Shown: piece by piece, positions 22,391-32,244 of the stretch
How positions within the stretch are numbered: position 1 is the first letter of the stretch
Layout of the letters: each line of letters begins with the position of its first letter
Assembly: GCA_021200555.1 (NCBI GenBank)
Contig: JAJQGK010000116.1
Location: forward strand, 1 to 64,000
Reading direction: 5' to 3'
DNA length: 64,000 nucleotides
DNA from: Clostridiales bacterium
GTDB lineage: Bacteria; Bacillota; Clostridia; Oscillospirales; Acutalibacteraceae
Notes under the pieces: model-generated
What the model saw: the letters and a program-made list of their open reading frames with translations, nothing else
The model's database searches: none
What the model was told of the DNA's origin: nothing
Position numbers and translations under genes: made by a program

Positions 22391-23824
22391 ATGACGTACG
22401 ATATTGCGATCGTCGGAGCCGGAGTTACAGGCGCAATGACTGCACGAGAGCTGTCAAGGTACAACCTTAAAATTGCTCTGCTTGAAAAGTGCAACGATGT
22501 TGCTATGGGCTCCACAAAGGCGAACAGCGGAATAGTACACGCAGGCTTTGACGCCGAAACAGGCAGTCTTATGGCAAAGATGAATGTTAAGGGCTGTTCC
22601 ATGATGGCGGAAACTTGCAAAAAGCTTAACGTTCCCTACAAAAACAACGGCTCACTCGTCGTTGCATTTTCAGAGGATGAGATGGAGCATGTGCAGAAGC
22701 TTTACGACAGAGGCGTAAAGAACGGCGTTCCGGATATGAAAATTCTCACCAAGGACGAGCTTCTTGAAATGGAGCCGAACCTTAATCCGGATGCGTGCGG
22801 CGCTCTGTATGCTCCCACAGCAGGAATTGTCTGCCCTTACGAGCTGACAATTGCCGCAGCGGAATGCGCCGTATCGAACGGTGTGGAGTTCATCAGAAAT
22901 TGTCAGGTTAAGGGCATTTCGACCGATGATGACGGTGTAACTCTGGACACTGCTCAGGGTGAAATCAAGGCAAAGTATATTATTAACGCTGCCGGAGTTT
23001 TTGCAGATGAAATAGCAAAAATGGCAGGCGACAGCTCTGTTCATATTACCGCAAGACGAGGGGAATACTTCCTTTTGGACAAATCTGTAGGCAACACCGT
23101 CTCTCACACAATTTTCCAATGTCCCAGCAAGATGGGCAAAGGTATTTTGGTAGCCCAGACTGTGGACGGAAACCTTCTCATGGGACCGACGGCAGAAGAT
23201 ATTGAAGACAAAACGGATGTTTCCACTTCAAATAAAGGTCTTAATACGGTTAAAACTTTTGCGGCAAAAAGCGTTCCCTCAATAAGCACAAGGAATGCAA
23301 TAACGTCTTTTACCGGACTCAGAGCTCATGCTGACGCCCACGAGTTTATTATCGGTGTCAGCGAAAGCAATCCGAGGCTTATAAACGCCGCCGGCATTGA
23401 GTCCCCCGGACTCTCATCGGCTCCCGCAATTGCAGAATATATAGGCGAAATCGTTAAGGGTGTTTTCGGTGATTTAGAGGAGAAATCCGACTATGACGAC
23501 ACAAGAAAGGCTCCCGTAAGATTCAGACATATGACCGACAACGAGAGAGAAGCCCTTATCAACAAAAACAGCGCATACGGAAGAATTGTCTGCCGCTGCG
23601 AAACAGTTACAGAGGGCGAAATTCTTGACGCAATACACGCTCCCGCCGGTGCAAGAGACGTTGACGGAGTAAAAAGAAGGACAAGAGCCGGAATGGGCAG
23701 ATGTCAAGGCGGCTTCTGCGGTTCAAAGGTTGTTGAAATCCTTGCCCGTGAGCTTAATTGCGAGATAAATGAAATTACAAAATTCGGCGGAAATTCAGAA
23801 ATTCTGTTCGACAAAACAAAGTGA
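22391..23824 (+). CDS. NAD(P)/FAD-dependent oxidoreductase, GlpA-like glycerol-3-phosphate dehydrogenase
   Basis: DIAIVGAGVTGAMTARELSRY; C-terminal BFD-like CRCETVTEGEI...GMGRCQGGFC. Confidence 0.85.
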   Translation: MTYDIAIVGAGVTGAMTARELSRYNLKIALLEKCNDVAMGSTKANSGIVHAGFDAETGSLMAKMNVKGCSMMAETCKKLNVPYKNNGSLVVAFSEDEMEHVQKLYDRGVKNGVPDMKILTKDELLEMEPNLNPDACGALYAPTAGIVCPYELTIAAAECAVSNGVEFIRNCQVKGISTDDDGVTLDTAQGEIKAKYIINAAGVFADEIAKMAGDSSVHITARRGEYFLLDKSVGNTVSHTIFQCPSKMGKGILVAQTVDGNLLMGPTAEDIEDKTDVSTSNKGLNTVKTFAAKSVPSISTRNAITSFTGLRAHADAHEFIIGVSESNPRLINAAGIESPGLSSAPAIAEYIGEIVKGVFGDLEEKSDYDDTRKAPVRFRHMTDNEREALINKNSAYGRIVCRCETVTEGEILDAIHAPAGARDVDGVKRRTRAGMGRCQGGFCGSKVVEILARELNCEINEITKFGGNSEILFDKTK

Positions 23825-23831
23825 GGTGAGA

Positions 23832-25091
23832 ATGATGATTAACTATGACCTTGTGGTAGTGGGCGGAGGCCCGGCAGGTATGGCAGCCGCTTTAAAGGCA
23901 AAGGAGTGCGGCGTTGAGAAAATCGTTATTCTCGAACGTGCGGAAACATTAGGCGGTATTCTTGAACAGTGCATTCACACGGGCTTCGGTCTTCACTATT
24001 TCGGCGAGGAGCTTTCCGGTCCCGAATATGCGGACAGATTTATTCAGCTTGTGAATGGAACCGACATTGATGTTAAGGTCAACACAATGGTTCTTTCCAT
24101 AAGCGACGATAAGATTGTGACGGCTGTTAATTCAACGGACGGTCTTATTCAAATTCAGGCGACTGCGGTTATTCTTGCAATGGGATGCCGTGAAAGACCC
24201 AGAGGAGCGCTTCAGATTGCCGGCACTCGTCCGTCGGGAATAATGACGGCGGGAACGGCTCAAAAATATGTAAATCTTGACGGATATATGCCCGGTAAGA
24301 AGGTTGTCATTTTAGGTTCGGGCGATATAGGTCTTATTATGGCAAGGCGTATGACTCTGGAAGGCGCAGAGGTTAAGGTTGTCTGCGAGCTTATGCCTTT
24401 CTCAGGCGGTCTTACAAGAAATATCGTTCAATGCCTTGACGATTTCGGCATTCCCCTTCGTCTTTCCACTACGGTTATTGAAACCCACGGCAAGGAAAGG
24501 CTTGAGGGCGTAACAATAGCAAAGGTTGACGAGCATTCACAGCCTATACCCGGAACGGAGGAATATATAGAATGCGACACTCTTATGCTTTCGGTTGGAC
24601 TTATACCCGAAAACGAGCTTACAAAGCAAGCCGGAATAGGTCTTGACAGAATTACCAACGGAGCTGTTGTAAACGAGATGAGAGAGACTGACCATGACGG
24701 AATTTTTGCATGCGGAAACGTTCTTCAGGTTCACGACCTGGTTGACTATGTTACTCTTGAATCTCAAATTGCCGGCGAAGGCGCAGCAAAATACATTTTG
24801 GGCAAAAACGATGATGAAAAGGTTTATGTTCCCACCACACCCGAAAACGGAGTCAGATACATAGTTCCGCAGAAGGTAAACATAAAGTCAAAGGAAGACG
24901 TAAAGCTTTACTTCCGTGTGGGAGCTATTTACAAAAACAAAAAGCTTACGGTTGAGGCAGGCGGAAACGTTATATCATCAAAGAAAAAGGTTAAGCTTGC
25001 GCCCGGCGAAATGGAAAATGTTGTAATTCCGGCAGATGTTCTTGTTTCTCTTGACGAGAACAGCACAATTAAAGTCAGAGTGGAGGATTGA
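23832..25091 (+). CDS. NAD(P)/FAD-dependent oxidoreductase (second subunit of the GlpA-like system)
   Basis: YDLVVVGGGPAGMAAALKAKECG; VVILGSGDIGLIMARRM; start at ATG after GTGAGGTGAG. Confidence 0.85.
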   Translation: MMINYDLVVVGGGPAGMAAALKAKECGVEKIVILERAETLGGILEQCIHTGFGLHYFGEELSGPEYADRFIQLVNGTDIDVKVNTMVLSISDDKIVTAVNSTDGLIQIQATAVILAMGCRERPRGALQIAGTRPSGIMTAGTAQKYVNLDGYMPGKKVVILGSGDIGLIMARRMTLEGAEVKVVCELMPFSGGLTRNIVQCLDDFGIPLRLSTTVIETHGKERLEGVTIAKVDEHSQPIPGTEEYIECDTLMLSVGLIPENELTKQAGIGLDRITNGAVVNEMRETDHDGIFACGNVLQVHDLVDYVTLESQIAGEGAAKYILGKNDDEKVYVPTTPENGVRYIVPQKVNIKSKEDVKLYFRVGAIYKNKKLTVEAGGNVISSKKKVKLAPGEMENVVIPADVLVSLDENSTIKVRVED

Positions 25092-25096
25092 GCGTA

Positions 25097-25459
25097 ATGA
25101 AAAAAGAAATGAACTGTATCGCCTGCCCTTTAGGATGTCTTATAACTGTTGAATATGAGGGGACGGAGGTTATTTCCGTTACCGGAAACACCTGCAAAAG
25201 AGGCGACGCTTATGCAAGAAGTGAAATTGTAAATCCCGAGCGTTCCATTCACTCCACGGTTAAGGTTATAAACGGCGCTCATCCCGTTGTTCCGTGCAAA
25301 ACATCGGCTCCCATTCCAAAGGGTTCTATTTTTGATGTTATGAAGGAAATAAATAAGGTTACGGTTACCGCTCCCGTAAAAATCGGTCAGGTTTTTATTA
25401 AGGATGTATGCGGCACAGGCGTTGATATTGTTGCCACAAACAACGATTACGGCGCATAA
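25097..25459 (+). CDS. DUF1667 domain-containing protein
   Basis: CIACPLGCLITVE...GNTCKRGDAYARSEIVNPERSIHSTVKV; translationally overlaps the previous gene. Confidence 0.85.
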   Translation: MKKEMNCIACPLGCLITVEYEGTEVISVTGNTCKRGDAYARSEIVNPERSIHSTVKVINGAHPVVPCKTSAPIPKGSIFDVMKEINKVTVTAPVKIGQVFIKDVCGTGVDIVATNNDYGA

Positions 25460-25531
25460 CACAGATAATTTGCAATACTATTTTCAGCCACTGTGAAATA
25501 TCGGTGGCTGATAAACTACAGGAGAGATTTT

Positions 25532-26923
25532 TCCATGAAATCATTCGAGATCGCATCTCAGGTTAAACCCACAGAGCGTCAAATCAGCTGGCAAAATACA
25601 GAGTATTACGCTCTTGTTTGCTACGGTATGAACACCTTCACTCAAAAGGATATAGGCGAAGGATTTACAGGTCCGAATACGTTTTTCCCGGAAAATATCG
25701 ACACGGATCAATGGGCGGAGACAATCAAGGACGGGGCTATGAACGGACTTGTTCTTACTGCAAAGCACTATGACGGTTTCTGCAATTGGCCCACCGAGAC
25801 AACGGATTACTCTGTAAAAAGCAGCATTTGGGAGAACGGCAAAGGAGACATTGTAAAAATGGCTGCCGACTCGGCAAGAAAAGCCGGATTGAAATTCGGT
25901 CTGTACATCCCTGTTTGGGACAGACACGAGAAATCCTTCAAGAAATCGGACGGCTCATTCAATAAATTTTTCCTTGCACAGCTCAAGGAGCTTTTGACCT
26001 CTTACGGCGATCTGTTTATGATTTGGCTTGACGACAGGTGCGATGAGACTATGGCGTTTGATTTTGACTATGCTTCTGTCTACAGAACCATCCGAGAGCT
26101 TCAGCCTGACTGCGCAATAACGTTCAGAGGTCCCGACGGCAGATGGGTGGGAAACAACAGAGGCGTTACAAGACCGGAAGAGTGGTGCGTTGTTCCGGCT
26201 TCCTACGGCTTCGGCGAAAACGGGGAGGTTCTCACCTCGCAAAAACAAAAAAAGACAACCCAAATGGAGCTTGATATAGGTTCAAGAAAGGCTGTTAAAA
26301 AAGAGACTGAATTTATATGGTATCCATGTGAAGTGAACTATCCTATCCGCTCCCACTGGTTCTACAGAAAAGATGATGATTATACCGTTAAAACAAAGGA
26401 CAAGCTCCTTAATATTTACAACAGAACTGTGGGCAACAATTCAAATTTAATTTTAGGCTTGGCACCTGACAAACGGGGAAAAATCGCCGATACGGATATT
26501 CAAATTCTTAAATCCACGGGGCATGATTTAAGGATAATTTTCGGTTACAATCTTTTAAAGGACGGCGACATTACAGCGTCAAGCAGTTTAAGCGGTCTTT
26601 ACAAACCCGAAAACATCATTGCCGACAACGACAGCTTCTGGTGTCCGGATAAAAACGACAAAGAGCCATACATTACTATAAAATTCCATAAAACGGAAAT
26701 GTTTGACAAGGTTATTCTTAAGGAGCATATCCGCAACGGTCAAAAGGCTGAAGATTTTACCGTTTATATAGATGTAAAGGGCAAATGGAAAAAGTTCTCG
26801 GAGGGCAAATCCATAGGACACAAAAAAATCTGCTCCGAAAGGCCGGTGGAAACCTCGGCTGTTAAGATTGTATTTGAAAAATACAGAGCGCCTATAGAAA
26901 TTTCACTTATTCAAATTAACTGA
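25532..26923 (+). CDS. Alpha-L-fucosidase, GH29-like
   Basis: AMNGLVLTAKHYDGFCNWPTETTDYSVKSS; FMIWLDDRCDE; C-terminal discoidin-like region; start at MKSFEIAS after GGAGAG. Confidence 0.85.
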   Translation, partial: SMKSFEIASQVKPTERQISWQNTEYYALVCYGMNTFTQKDIGEGFTGPNTFFPENIDTDQWAETIKDGAMNGLVLTAKHYDGFCNWPTETTDYSVKSSIWENGKGDIVKMAADSARKAGLKFGLYIPVWDRHEKSFKKSDGSFNKFFLAQLKELLTSYGDLFMIWLDDRCDETMAFDFDYASVYRTIRELQPDCAITFRGPDGRWVGNNRGVTRPEEWCVVPASYGFGENGEVLTSQKQKKTTQMELDIGSRKAVKKETEFIWYPCEVNYPIRSHWFYRKDDDYTVKTKDKLLNIYNRTVGNNSNLILGLAPDKRGKIADTDIQILKSTGHDLRIIFGYNLLKDGDITASSSLSGLYKPENIIADNDSFWCPDKNDKEPYITIKFHKTEMFDKVILKEHIRNGQKAEDFTVYIDVKGKWKKFSEGKSIGHKKICSERPVETSAVKIVFEKYRAPIEISLIQIN

Positions 26924-26995
26924 TTTAACGACCGGTTCGGATTGCTCCCAATCCAAATCGGTTCAAATTTATATCAAAAAAGGAAAATTTATATT

Positions 26996-28363
26996 ATGAA
27001 AAGAAGTTATACCGTAGACATGTGCTCAGGTCCCGTTTTGAGCAAAATGCTTATGTTTGCTTTGCCTCTTATGCTTTCAAGCATATTACAGCTGCTATTT
27101 AACGCCGCTGATATTATTGTCGTAGGACGGTTTGCGGGAGATCAAGCTCTTGCCGCTGTGGGCTCAACGTCGTCTATTATAAATTTACTGACAAATATTT
27201 TTGTGGGGCTGTCCGTAGGCGCAAATGTGCTGACTGCCAGATATTTGGGGTCAAAGGAGGACAAGGAGCTAAGTGAAACCATTCACACCGCCATGCTTTT
27301 AAGCATAATCAGCGGAGTTATTCTCACGGTTATAGGCGTTGTCTGCGCAAAGCAAATACTTATATGGATGCAAACTCCCGATACTGTTTTGGATCTTGCC
27401 GTATTGTATCTCAGAATTTATTTTGCCGGCATGACCGCAATGATGATATACAATTTCGGAAGCGCAATTTTAAGGGCATCCGGAGATACGAGAAGACCGC
27501 TGTACTTTCTGACTGCCGCAGGAGTCATAAATATAGGGCTTAATCTGTTCTTTGTGATAAAGCTCAATCTGAGCGTTGCCGGTGTAGCGCTTGCAACCAT
27601 CGTATCCCAATCCATTTCCGCAATACTTATCATAATCTGCATGACGAGAGAACAGGGAGTAATGAAGCTTAACCCTAAAAAGCTGAAAATCCACAAAAGC
27701 AAGCTTAAAAAAATCATTCAAGTAGGACTTCCGGCGGGTATTCAGGGGTCGCTTTTCTCACTGTCAAACGTTGTAATCCAGTCTTCAATCAACTCCTTCG
27801 GCGATGTCGTAATGGCGGGCAATTCAGCTGCCGCCAATATTGAGGGGTTCGTTTATGCGGCGATGAATTCATTTTATCAAACGGCTATTTCATTTACAAG
27901 CCAAAATTACGGTGCGGGAAATATAAAAAGAATCCGCAAAATCCTTGTAACCGCCCTTGCCTGCGTGACGGTTACCGGAGTTTTCTTCGGAGGAGGGGCA
28001 TATGCTCTCGGAAAATATCTCCTGAGAATTTATTCTGCAAACGATGCGGTAATTCAAGCGGGAATTGCGAGAATGGGAGTTATTTGCGTCACATATTTCC
28101 TTTGCGGGATGATGGATGTTATGGTGGGAATGCTCCGAGGCGTAGGCTGTTCGGTGCTGCCGACCTGCGTTTCACTTTTGGGTGCCTGCGGCTTCAGAAT
28201 TTTATGGATTTTCACCATCTTCCGCATGGAAGAGTATCACACAATAAAAGTTTTGTATTTGTCATATCCTGCGTCATGGATTTTGACTCTGACGGTGCAT
28301 ATAATATGCTTTACGGTTATATACAAAAGGCTGCTTAAAAAGCAAGCTTTGAGTAACCGTTGA
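26996..28363 (+). CDS. MATE family efflux transporter
   Basis: Polytopic membrane protein; PLMLSSILQLLFNAADIIVVGRFAG. Confidence 0.92.
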   Translation: MKRSYTVDMCSGPVLSKMLMFALPLMLSSILQLLFNAADIIVVGRFAGDQALAAVGSTSSIINLLTNIFVGLSVGANVLTARYLGSKEDKELSETIHTAMLLSIISGVILTVIGVVCAKQILIWMQTPDTVLDLAVLYLRIYFAGMTAMMIYNFGSAILRASGDTRRPLYFLTAAGVINIGLNLFFVIKLNLSVAGVALATIVSQSISAILIIICMTREQGVMKLNPKKLKIHKSKLKKIIQVGLPAGIQGSLFSLSNVVIQSSINSFGDVVMAGNSAAANIEGFVYAAMNSFYQTAISFTSQNYGAGNIKRIRKILVTALACVTVTGVFFGGGAYALGKYLLRIYSANDAVIQAGIARMGVICVTYFLCGMMDVMVGMLRGVGCSVLPTCVSLLGACGFRILWIFTIFRMEEYHTIKVLYLSYPASWILTLTVHIICFTVIYKRLLKKQALSNR

Positions 28364-28387
28364 TTGTTATGTTAGTATGAAAGTAAA

Positions 28388-28419
28388 AGCAGCATCCGAT
28401 TAGGTTGCTGCTAATTTTT
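28388..28419. terminator. Intergenic terminator between convergent genes
   Basis: AGCAGCA...TGCTGCT followed by AATTTTT. Confidence 0.7.
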
Positions 28420-28436
28420 ACACTTTAAAGGTTGGA

Positions 28437-29450
28437 TTATTCGCCCTTCATTTCAAGGAGCTTTTGTGTTCCGTTATAGGCATCAACAGACAGTTTAACG
28501 GAATCGAAAATTGCGGACTTAATATCATCGGGAGTAACGCCGTATTCCTCGCAATATTTCTTATCAATGAATGTACATCTGCACATAATCTCCGCAAGAC
28601 CTACCGGATCGATACCGCCTTCAACGCCCTTATCCTTATATTGCTTTCTCATGTAAAGTCCGAAAACCTTAAAGGACCACTTGGGAATATTGATAATTCC
28701 CCTCTTGGGATCGTCCATAGCCGCATGAACGATATGAAGGAACTCGTTCCATGTGAGGTTGTAATATCCCACAGGAATGCAGTTTCCGCCTACATTCTTT
28801 TCTGCTGCGCCTACAATAACCTCGGCTACCTGACGCACGGTAACCATTGTTGTGCCGCCCTTGGGATACATTGTACAGGGCTTCATATTGGCAAGCTGCT
28901 CAATAAGAATAACCCAAACAGGCTTTCTGCCGGGCTGAGTGCCGAAGATATAGGGAAGTTCAAGAACGGCAACGTTCATGGAACCATCCTTAGCAAAGCT
29001 CATGGCAACCTCTTCCTGCTCGATACGGCTTCTGATGTAGGGGTGATGCTTGGTAAGCTCAAGCTCAGGCCATTCTTTTGCAAAGTAAGAGAAATAAGAG
29101 CCGAGTACAACAGCATTTTTAATTCCGCAATTCTTTGCAATTGTAAGCAAACGCTTTACAGGATCGATGTTATACTTTTTGTAAGCCTCATAAACAGGTG
29201 CGGGAAATTCCACACGCTCGTCAACGCCCGCCGCAAAAACAAAAGTATCGCAGTCAGCCATAAGTTCGGCAACTTCTTCATCTGTTTTCTCAAGGTAATT
29301 GGCAAAGATAATCTCCATTTCGGGAGCAATAGGAGCGCCCTCGGGAAGAGGAGGCAAAGCCAGAGTCTTTACGGAATTACCGCGATCGATAAAGAGCTGA
29401 GCCGCTGCGGAACCGAGAAGTCCGGTGCCGCCAATCATAAAAACTTTCAC
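28437..29450 (-). CDS. NAD-dependent epimerase/dehydratase (SDR)
   Basis: VFMIGGTGLLGSAAAQLFIDRG Rossmann motif; GTG start at the V of VKVFMIGG. Confidence 0.82.
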   Translation of the reverse strand: MKVFMIGGTGLLGSAAAQLFIDRGNSVKTLALPPLPEGAPIAPEMEIIFANYLEKTDEEVAELMADCDTFVFAAGVDERVEFPAPVYEAYKKYNIDPVKRLLTIAKNCGIKNAVVLGSYFSYFAKEWPELELTKHHPYIRSRIEQEEVAMSFAKDGSMNVAVLELPYIFGTQPGRKPVWVILIEQLANMKPCTMYPKGGTTMVTVRQVAEVIVGAAEKNVGGNCIPVGYYNLTWNEFLHIVHAAMDDPKRGIINIPKWSFKVFGLYMRKQYKDKGVEGGIDPVGLAEIMCRCTFIDKKYCEEYGVTPDDIKSAIFDSVKLSVDAYNGTQKLLEMKGE

Positions 29451-29494
29451 GAAATCCACTTCTTTCTTAAAAATTCCGATATATATTATAATAT

Positions 29495-29528
29495 AAAAGG
29501 TTCCGTTAATCAACAGAAAAACGGAACC
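29495..29528 (-). terminator. Terminator of the phosphodiesterase gene
   Basis: Minus strand GGTTCCGTT...AACGGAACC followed by TTTTATATT. Confidence 0.75.
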
Positions 29529-29556
29529 ATTTACACTTTATTTACAATTAATTCAT

Positions 29557-30741
29557 TTAATTGAACCAGTTCATGTAATCCTGAAGTAAAAGTCCGATAG
29601 CTTTAAACAGGCTTGCGATGTAATTAAGGAATTTGAAAAGGAATCCCACATTTTGAGTTGTGTCTGCACTGTCATGGCTGCTGCTCGTATCCTGAACCTT
29701 TTCGATTATCTCATAGGAGAAGGTAGCAGACGCCGCATAATGGTCGGACAAGCTTCTGCCTGTGTCGTCGCAAATTTCAAAATAATAGAAGTCGTCAAGA
29801 GAAAGGTCGATACCGTTTCCGTCAGCATAGCAAAATCTTTCAACCGAATCGTAATGTCCCCATGCCTGGTCTTCTGTCAAAGACGTAACCTCGGCATATT
29901 CATAGTATGCGCTGTAGTCGGAGGGATCCTCCTCAATAGCGTCTATAGTCTGAACAGCCCATGCATCGTTAAGGTGTGCGGCTTCAAGGAGGTTTTCAAC
30001 AAGGCAGTCACCGTACTCTTCGTCCTCAAGGTAAATGCTTGCATTGAAATCGCCCGTAACGATAACAGCATGATCATATGTTCCCGTAGTTTCATCATAG
30101 ACGGAATGCTTCATAATGTACTCCGCAAGCTGCGTGAACTCCGCTCTTCTTGCCGCAACCGAGCCCTCGCCGCTGTAAGCGTCGATGTGGATGTCGTACA
30201 AATCGAGGTAATAGCCTTCCTCAAGTTCAATTGTTACAACAAGCAAGCCCTTGGGGATAAGTTCGTCGGAGCCGTCGGTTGTAATGCCCGATGTCTCCTC
30301 CCACGCAACTCTGTTGTCATTATAAAGAGCATACTTGGAGAAGATATTCAGTCCGTCACCGAGAGGTACTCCGCCGGAATGATCCGTCTGGTGTCTTTCG
30401 GTAATAACACTGCTGCTGCTAAGCACATTGTCATAAATTGTAAGCTGATCCCTTAAATACACATCGTAGTTAAAGTCCTCCTGGACAGCCACGATATCAT
30501 AGTCGAGAGCGTTAATTGCAGCTCCGATGAGAAAGGAATCCGCAAAAGCGTCCTTACCGTCCTCAGCCAATGAAGATGGTATGGGAAGACCCGCAACATT
30601 GTAATTTAGAATGCTGAAGGATCCCGTGTCACCGATTTCGGCCGCAGATGATGCAATTGCCATACTTGTGAATACAAGCATAACGGAAAGAATTACGCAG
30701 AGGGTTTTCTTAATTTTACGCATAAAAATCACCTTCATCAA
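29557..30741 (-). CDS. Secreted endonuclease/exonuclease/phosphatase (sphingomyelinase-like) protein with hydrophobic C-terminal tail
   Basis: Signal peptide; FSILNYNVAGLP, VAVQEDFNYDVYL, DIHIDAYSG, VTGDFNASI, LSDHYAASATF. Confidence 0.8.
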   Translation of the reverse strand: MMKVIFMRKIKKTLCVILSVMLVFTSMAIASSAAEIGDTGSFSILNYNVAGLPIPSSLAEDGKDAFADSFLIGAAINALDYDIVAVQEDFNYDVYLRDQLTIYDNVLSSSSVITERHQTDHSGGVPLGDGLNIFSKYALYNDNRVAWEETSGITTDGSDELIPKGLLVVTIELEEGYYLDLYDIHIDAYSGEGSVAARRAEFTQLAEYIMKHSVYDETTGTYDHAVIVTGDFNASIYLEDEEYGDCLVENLLEAAHLNDAWAVQTIDAIEEDPSDYSAYYEYAEVTSLTEDQAWGHYDSVERFCYADGNGIDLSLDDFYYFEICDDTGRSLSDHYAASATFSYEIIEKVQDTSSSHDSADTTQNVGFLFKFLNYIASLFKAIGLLLQDYMNWFN

Positions 30742-30795
30742 TGTTTATGAAAATATTTTAGCACAAATAATTTTATTTGTCAATATTATTAATCA

Positions 30796-32199
30796 TTATT
30801 CCGAAAGTCCATACGCCGCAATATTTGCTTCCTGCTCGGAAAGCGACGACGCCGCATGAAATTCATTGTTTGAATCATGAATGAAGTAATAATAGCTTGT
30901 ATCCGGAGCGTTGAGAACCGCTTCAATAGCGCTTGTACCGGGATTGCATATGGCGCCCACGGGGAAAGAAGAGCATGTGTATGTATTGTAAAGCTCGTTG
31001 TAGTATGATTTTTCGCTGTCTGTAAGATCTCCGGTGGTATTGCTTATATAGCTTGCCGTTGAGTTGCATTCAAGCTGCATATTGGCGTTCAGTCTGTTTA
31101 TAAGAATTGACGCAACAACGGGCATATCCTCATCCAACGCTTCCTTTTCAACGATTGAAGCAAGAATTATAACCTGATCTATTGACAAAAGCTGCTCCTG
31201 AGCAAGGGTTGTGTAATTTTCGCTCCACTTATCATCAAAGTTATTGAGGAATTTTTTGATAACGCTTTCCGCCGACTCGCCTATGTAAAATTCGTATGTA
31301 TCGGGGAAAAGGTATCCCTCAAGCAAAATATATCTGTCCTCTGTATTTGTCATCGTTTTCAGGAAGGAATATGTATCGGAATAATCGGTTTCGCTCATTT
31401 CCGCAAGGAGCTTTTCCCTTGTGCATACGCCGTTTTCTTCAAGCATATCCAAAATCTGATCCGCCGTATAGCCCTCGGGGAATGTAAGAGAGATTGTAGA
31501 AGCGGAATCGGAATCGCTGTCTTTAATCTCGCTAAGCATATTTTCAAGCCCCATGGATCGGTTAAATTCATATGTTCTGGCTATATATCCCTCGTCGCTG
31601 TAACCGAGGATTTTAGCAGCGAGCTTACAGAACCATGCATTTTTTATGGCTCCGGCATCGTCAAGAGCGTCAATAACCGCATCGGTGTCCATATCTTCCT
31701 CAATTTCAACGGTTACGGTCTTATCATTTTTTTCGGAAATATGTACTGCCAACACATCGTTTATACAGGATATGACAACGCAGGCAATGGTAATTGAAAT
31801 TACAAGAACAATTCCGAGAATAATCACCAAGGATTTCGCATTATTCCGAACCATTTTCCTTTTAGCATTTTTTCGTCTTTCCGCCTTAGCGTTTTCCTCA
31901 TCCGATGCCGGTGAATGCTGACCTGCGGGATTTCCTCGGTTCCCCGTGTTTCTCCGGCGGTCATACTCCGAGCTTCTGTTTGATGAAGCCGATGAAGTCC
32001 CTCGGCGGTATGCGCCGCTTTCGCCGGAACTGACATTGCCGCTCTGCCGTGCGGATCCCGATCTGCTTCGAGGAGTCGTGTACTCGTTGTAATTTTCGTT
32101 ATTTTTATTATAATTCGAGTCGGTATAATTGCCGGTATAATTGTTGTAATTATTGTAACCGCTGCCGCCCTGTGAGGAGTCTTGTCTTCGATCTGCCAT
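30796..32199 (-). CDS. mltG: Endolytic transglycosylase MltG with long Asn/Tyr/Ser-rich N-terminus
   Basis: ASIVEKEALDEDMPVVASILINRL, LECNSTASYI, SSFPVGAICNPG. Confidence 0.93.
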   Translation of the reverse strand: MADRRQDSSQGGSGYNNYNNYTGNYTDSNYNKNNENYNEYTTPRSRSGSARQSGNVSSGESGAYRRGTSSASSNRSSEYDRRRNTGNRGNPAGQHSPASDEENAKAERRKNAKRKMVRNNAKSLVIILGIVLVISITIACVVISCINDVLAVHISEKNDKTVTVEIEEDMDTDAVIDALDDAGAIKNAWFCKLAAKILGYSDEGYIARTYEFNRSMGLENMLSEIKDSDSDSASTISLTFPEGYTADQILDMLEENGVCTREKLLAEMSETDYSDTYSFLKTMTNTEDRYILLEGYLFPDTYEFYIGESAESVIKKFLNNFDDKWSENYTTLAQEQLLSIDQVIILASIVEKEALDEDMPVVASILINRLNANMQLECNSTASYISNTTGDLTDSEKSYYNELYNTYTCSSFPVGAICNPGTSAIEAVLNAPDTSYYYFIHDSNNEFHAASSLSEQEANIAAYGLSE

Positions 32200-32244
32200 A
32201 AAATCAAATCAATCCTTTCGATGAAAAGTGTAAGTTAAGAATAC

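Noticed and set aside
28464-29564. 366-aa plus-strand ORF
   Set aside because: Entirely antisense to the SDR gene, which has a clear Rossmann motif; low-complexity shadow translation.
29653-30456. 267-aa plus-strand ORF
   Set aside because: Antisense to the secreted phosphodiesterase, which has a signal peptide and catalytic motifs.
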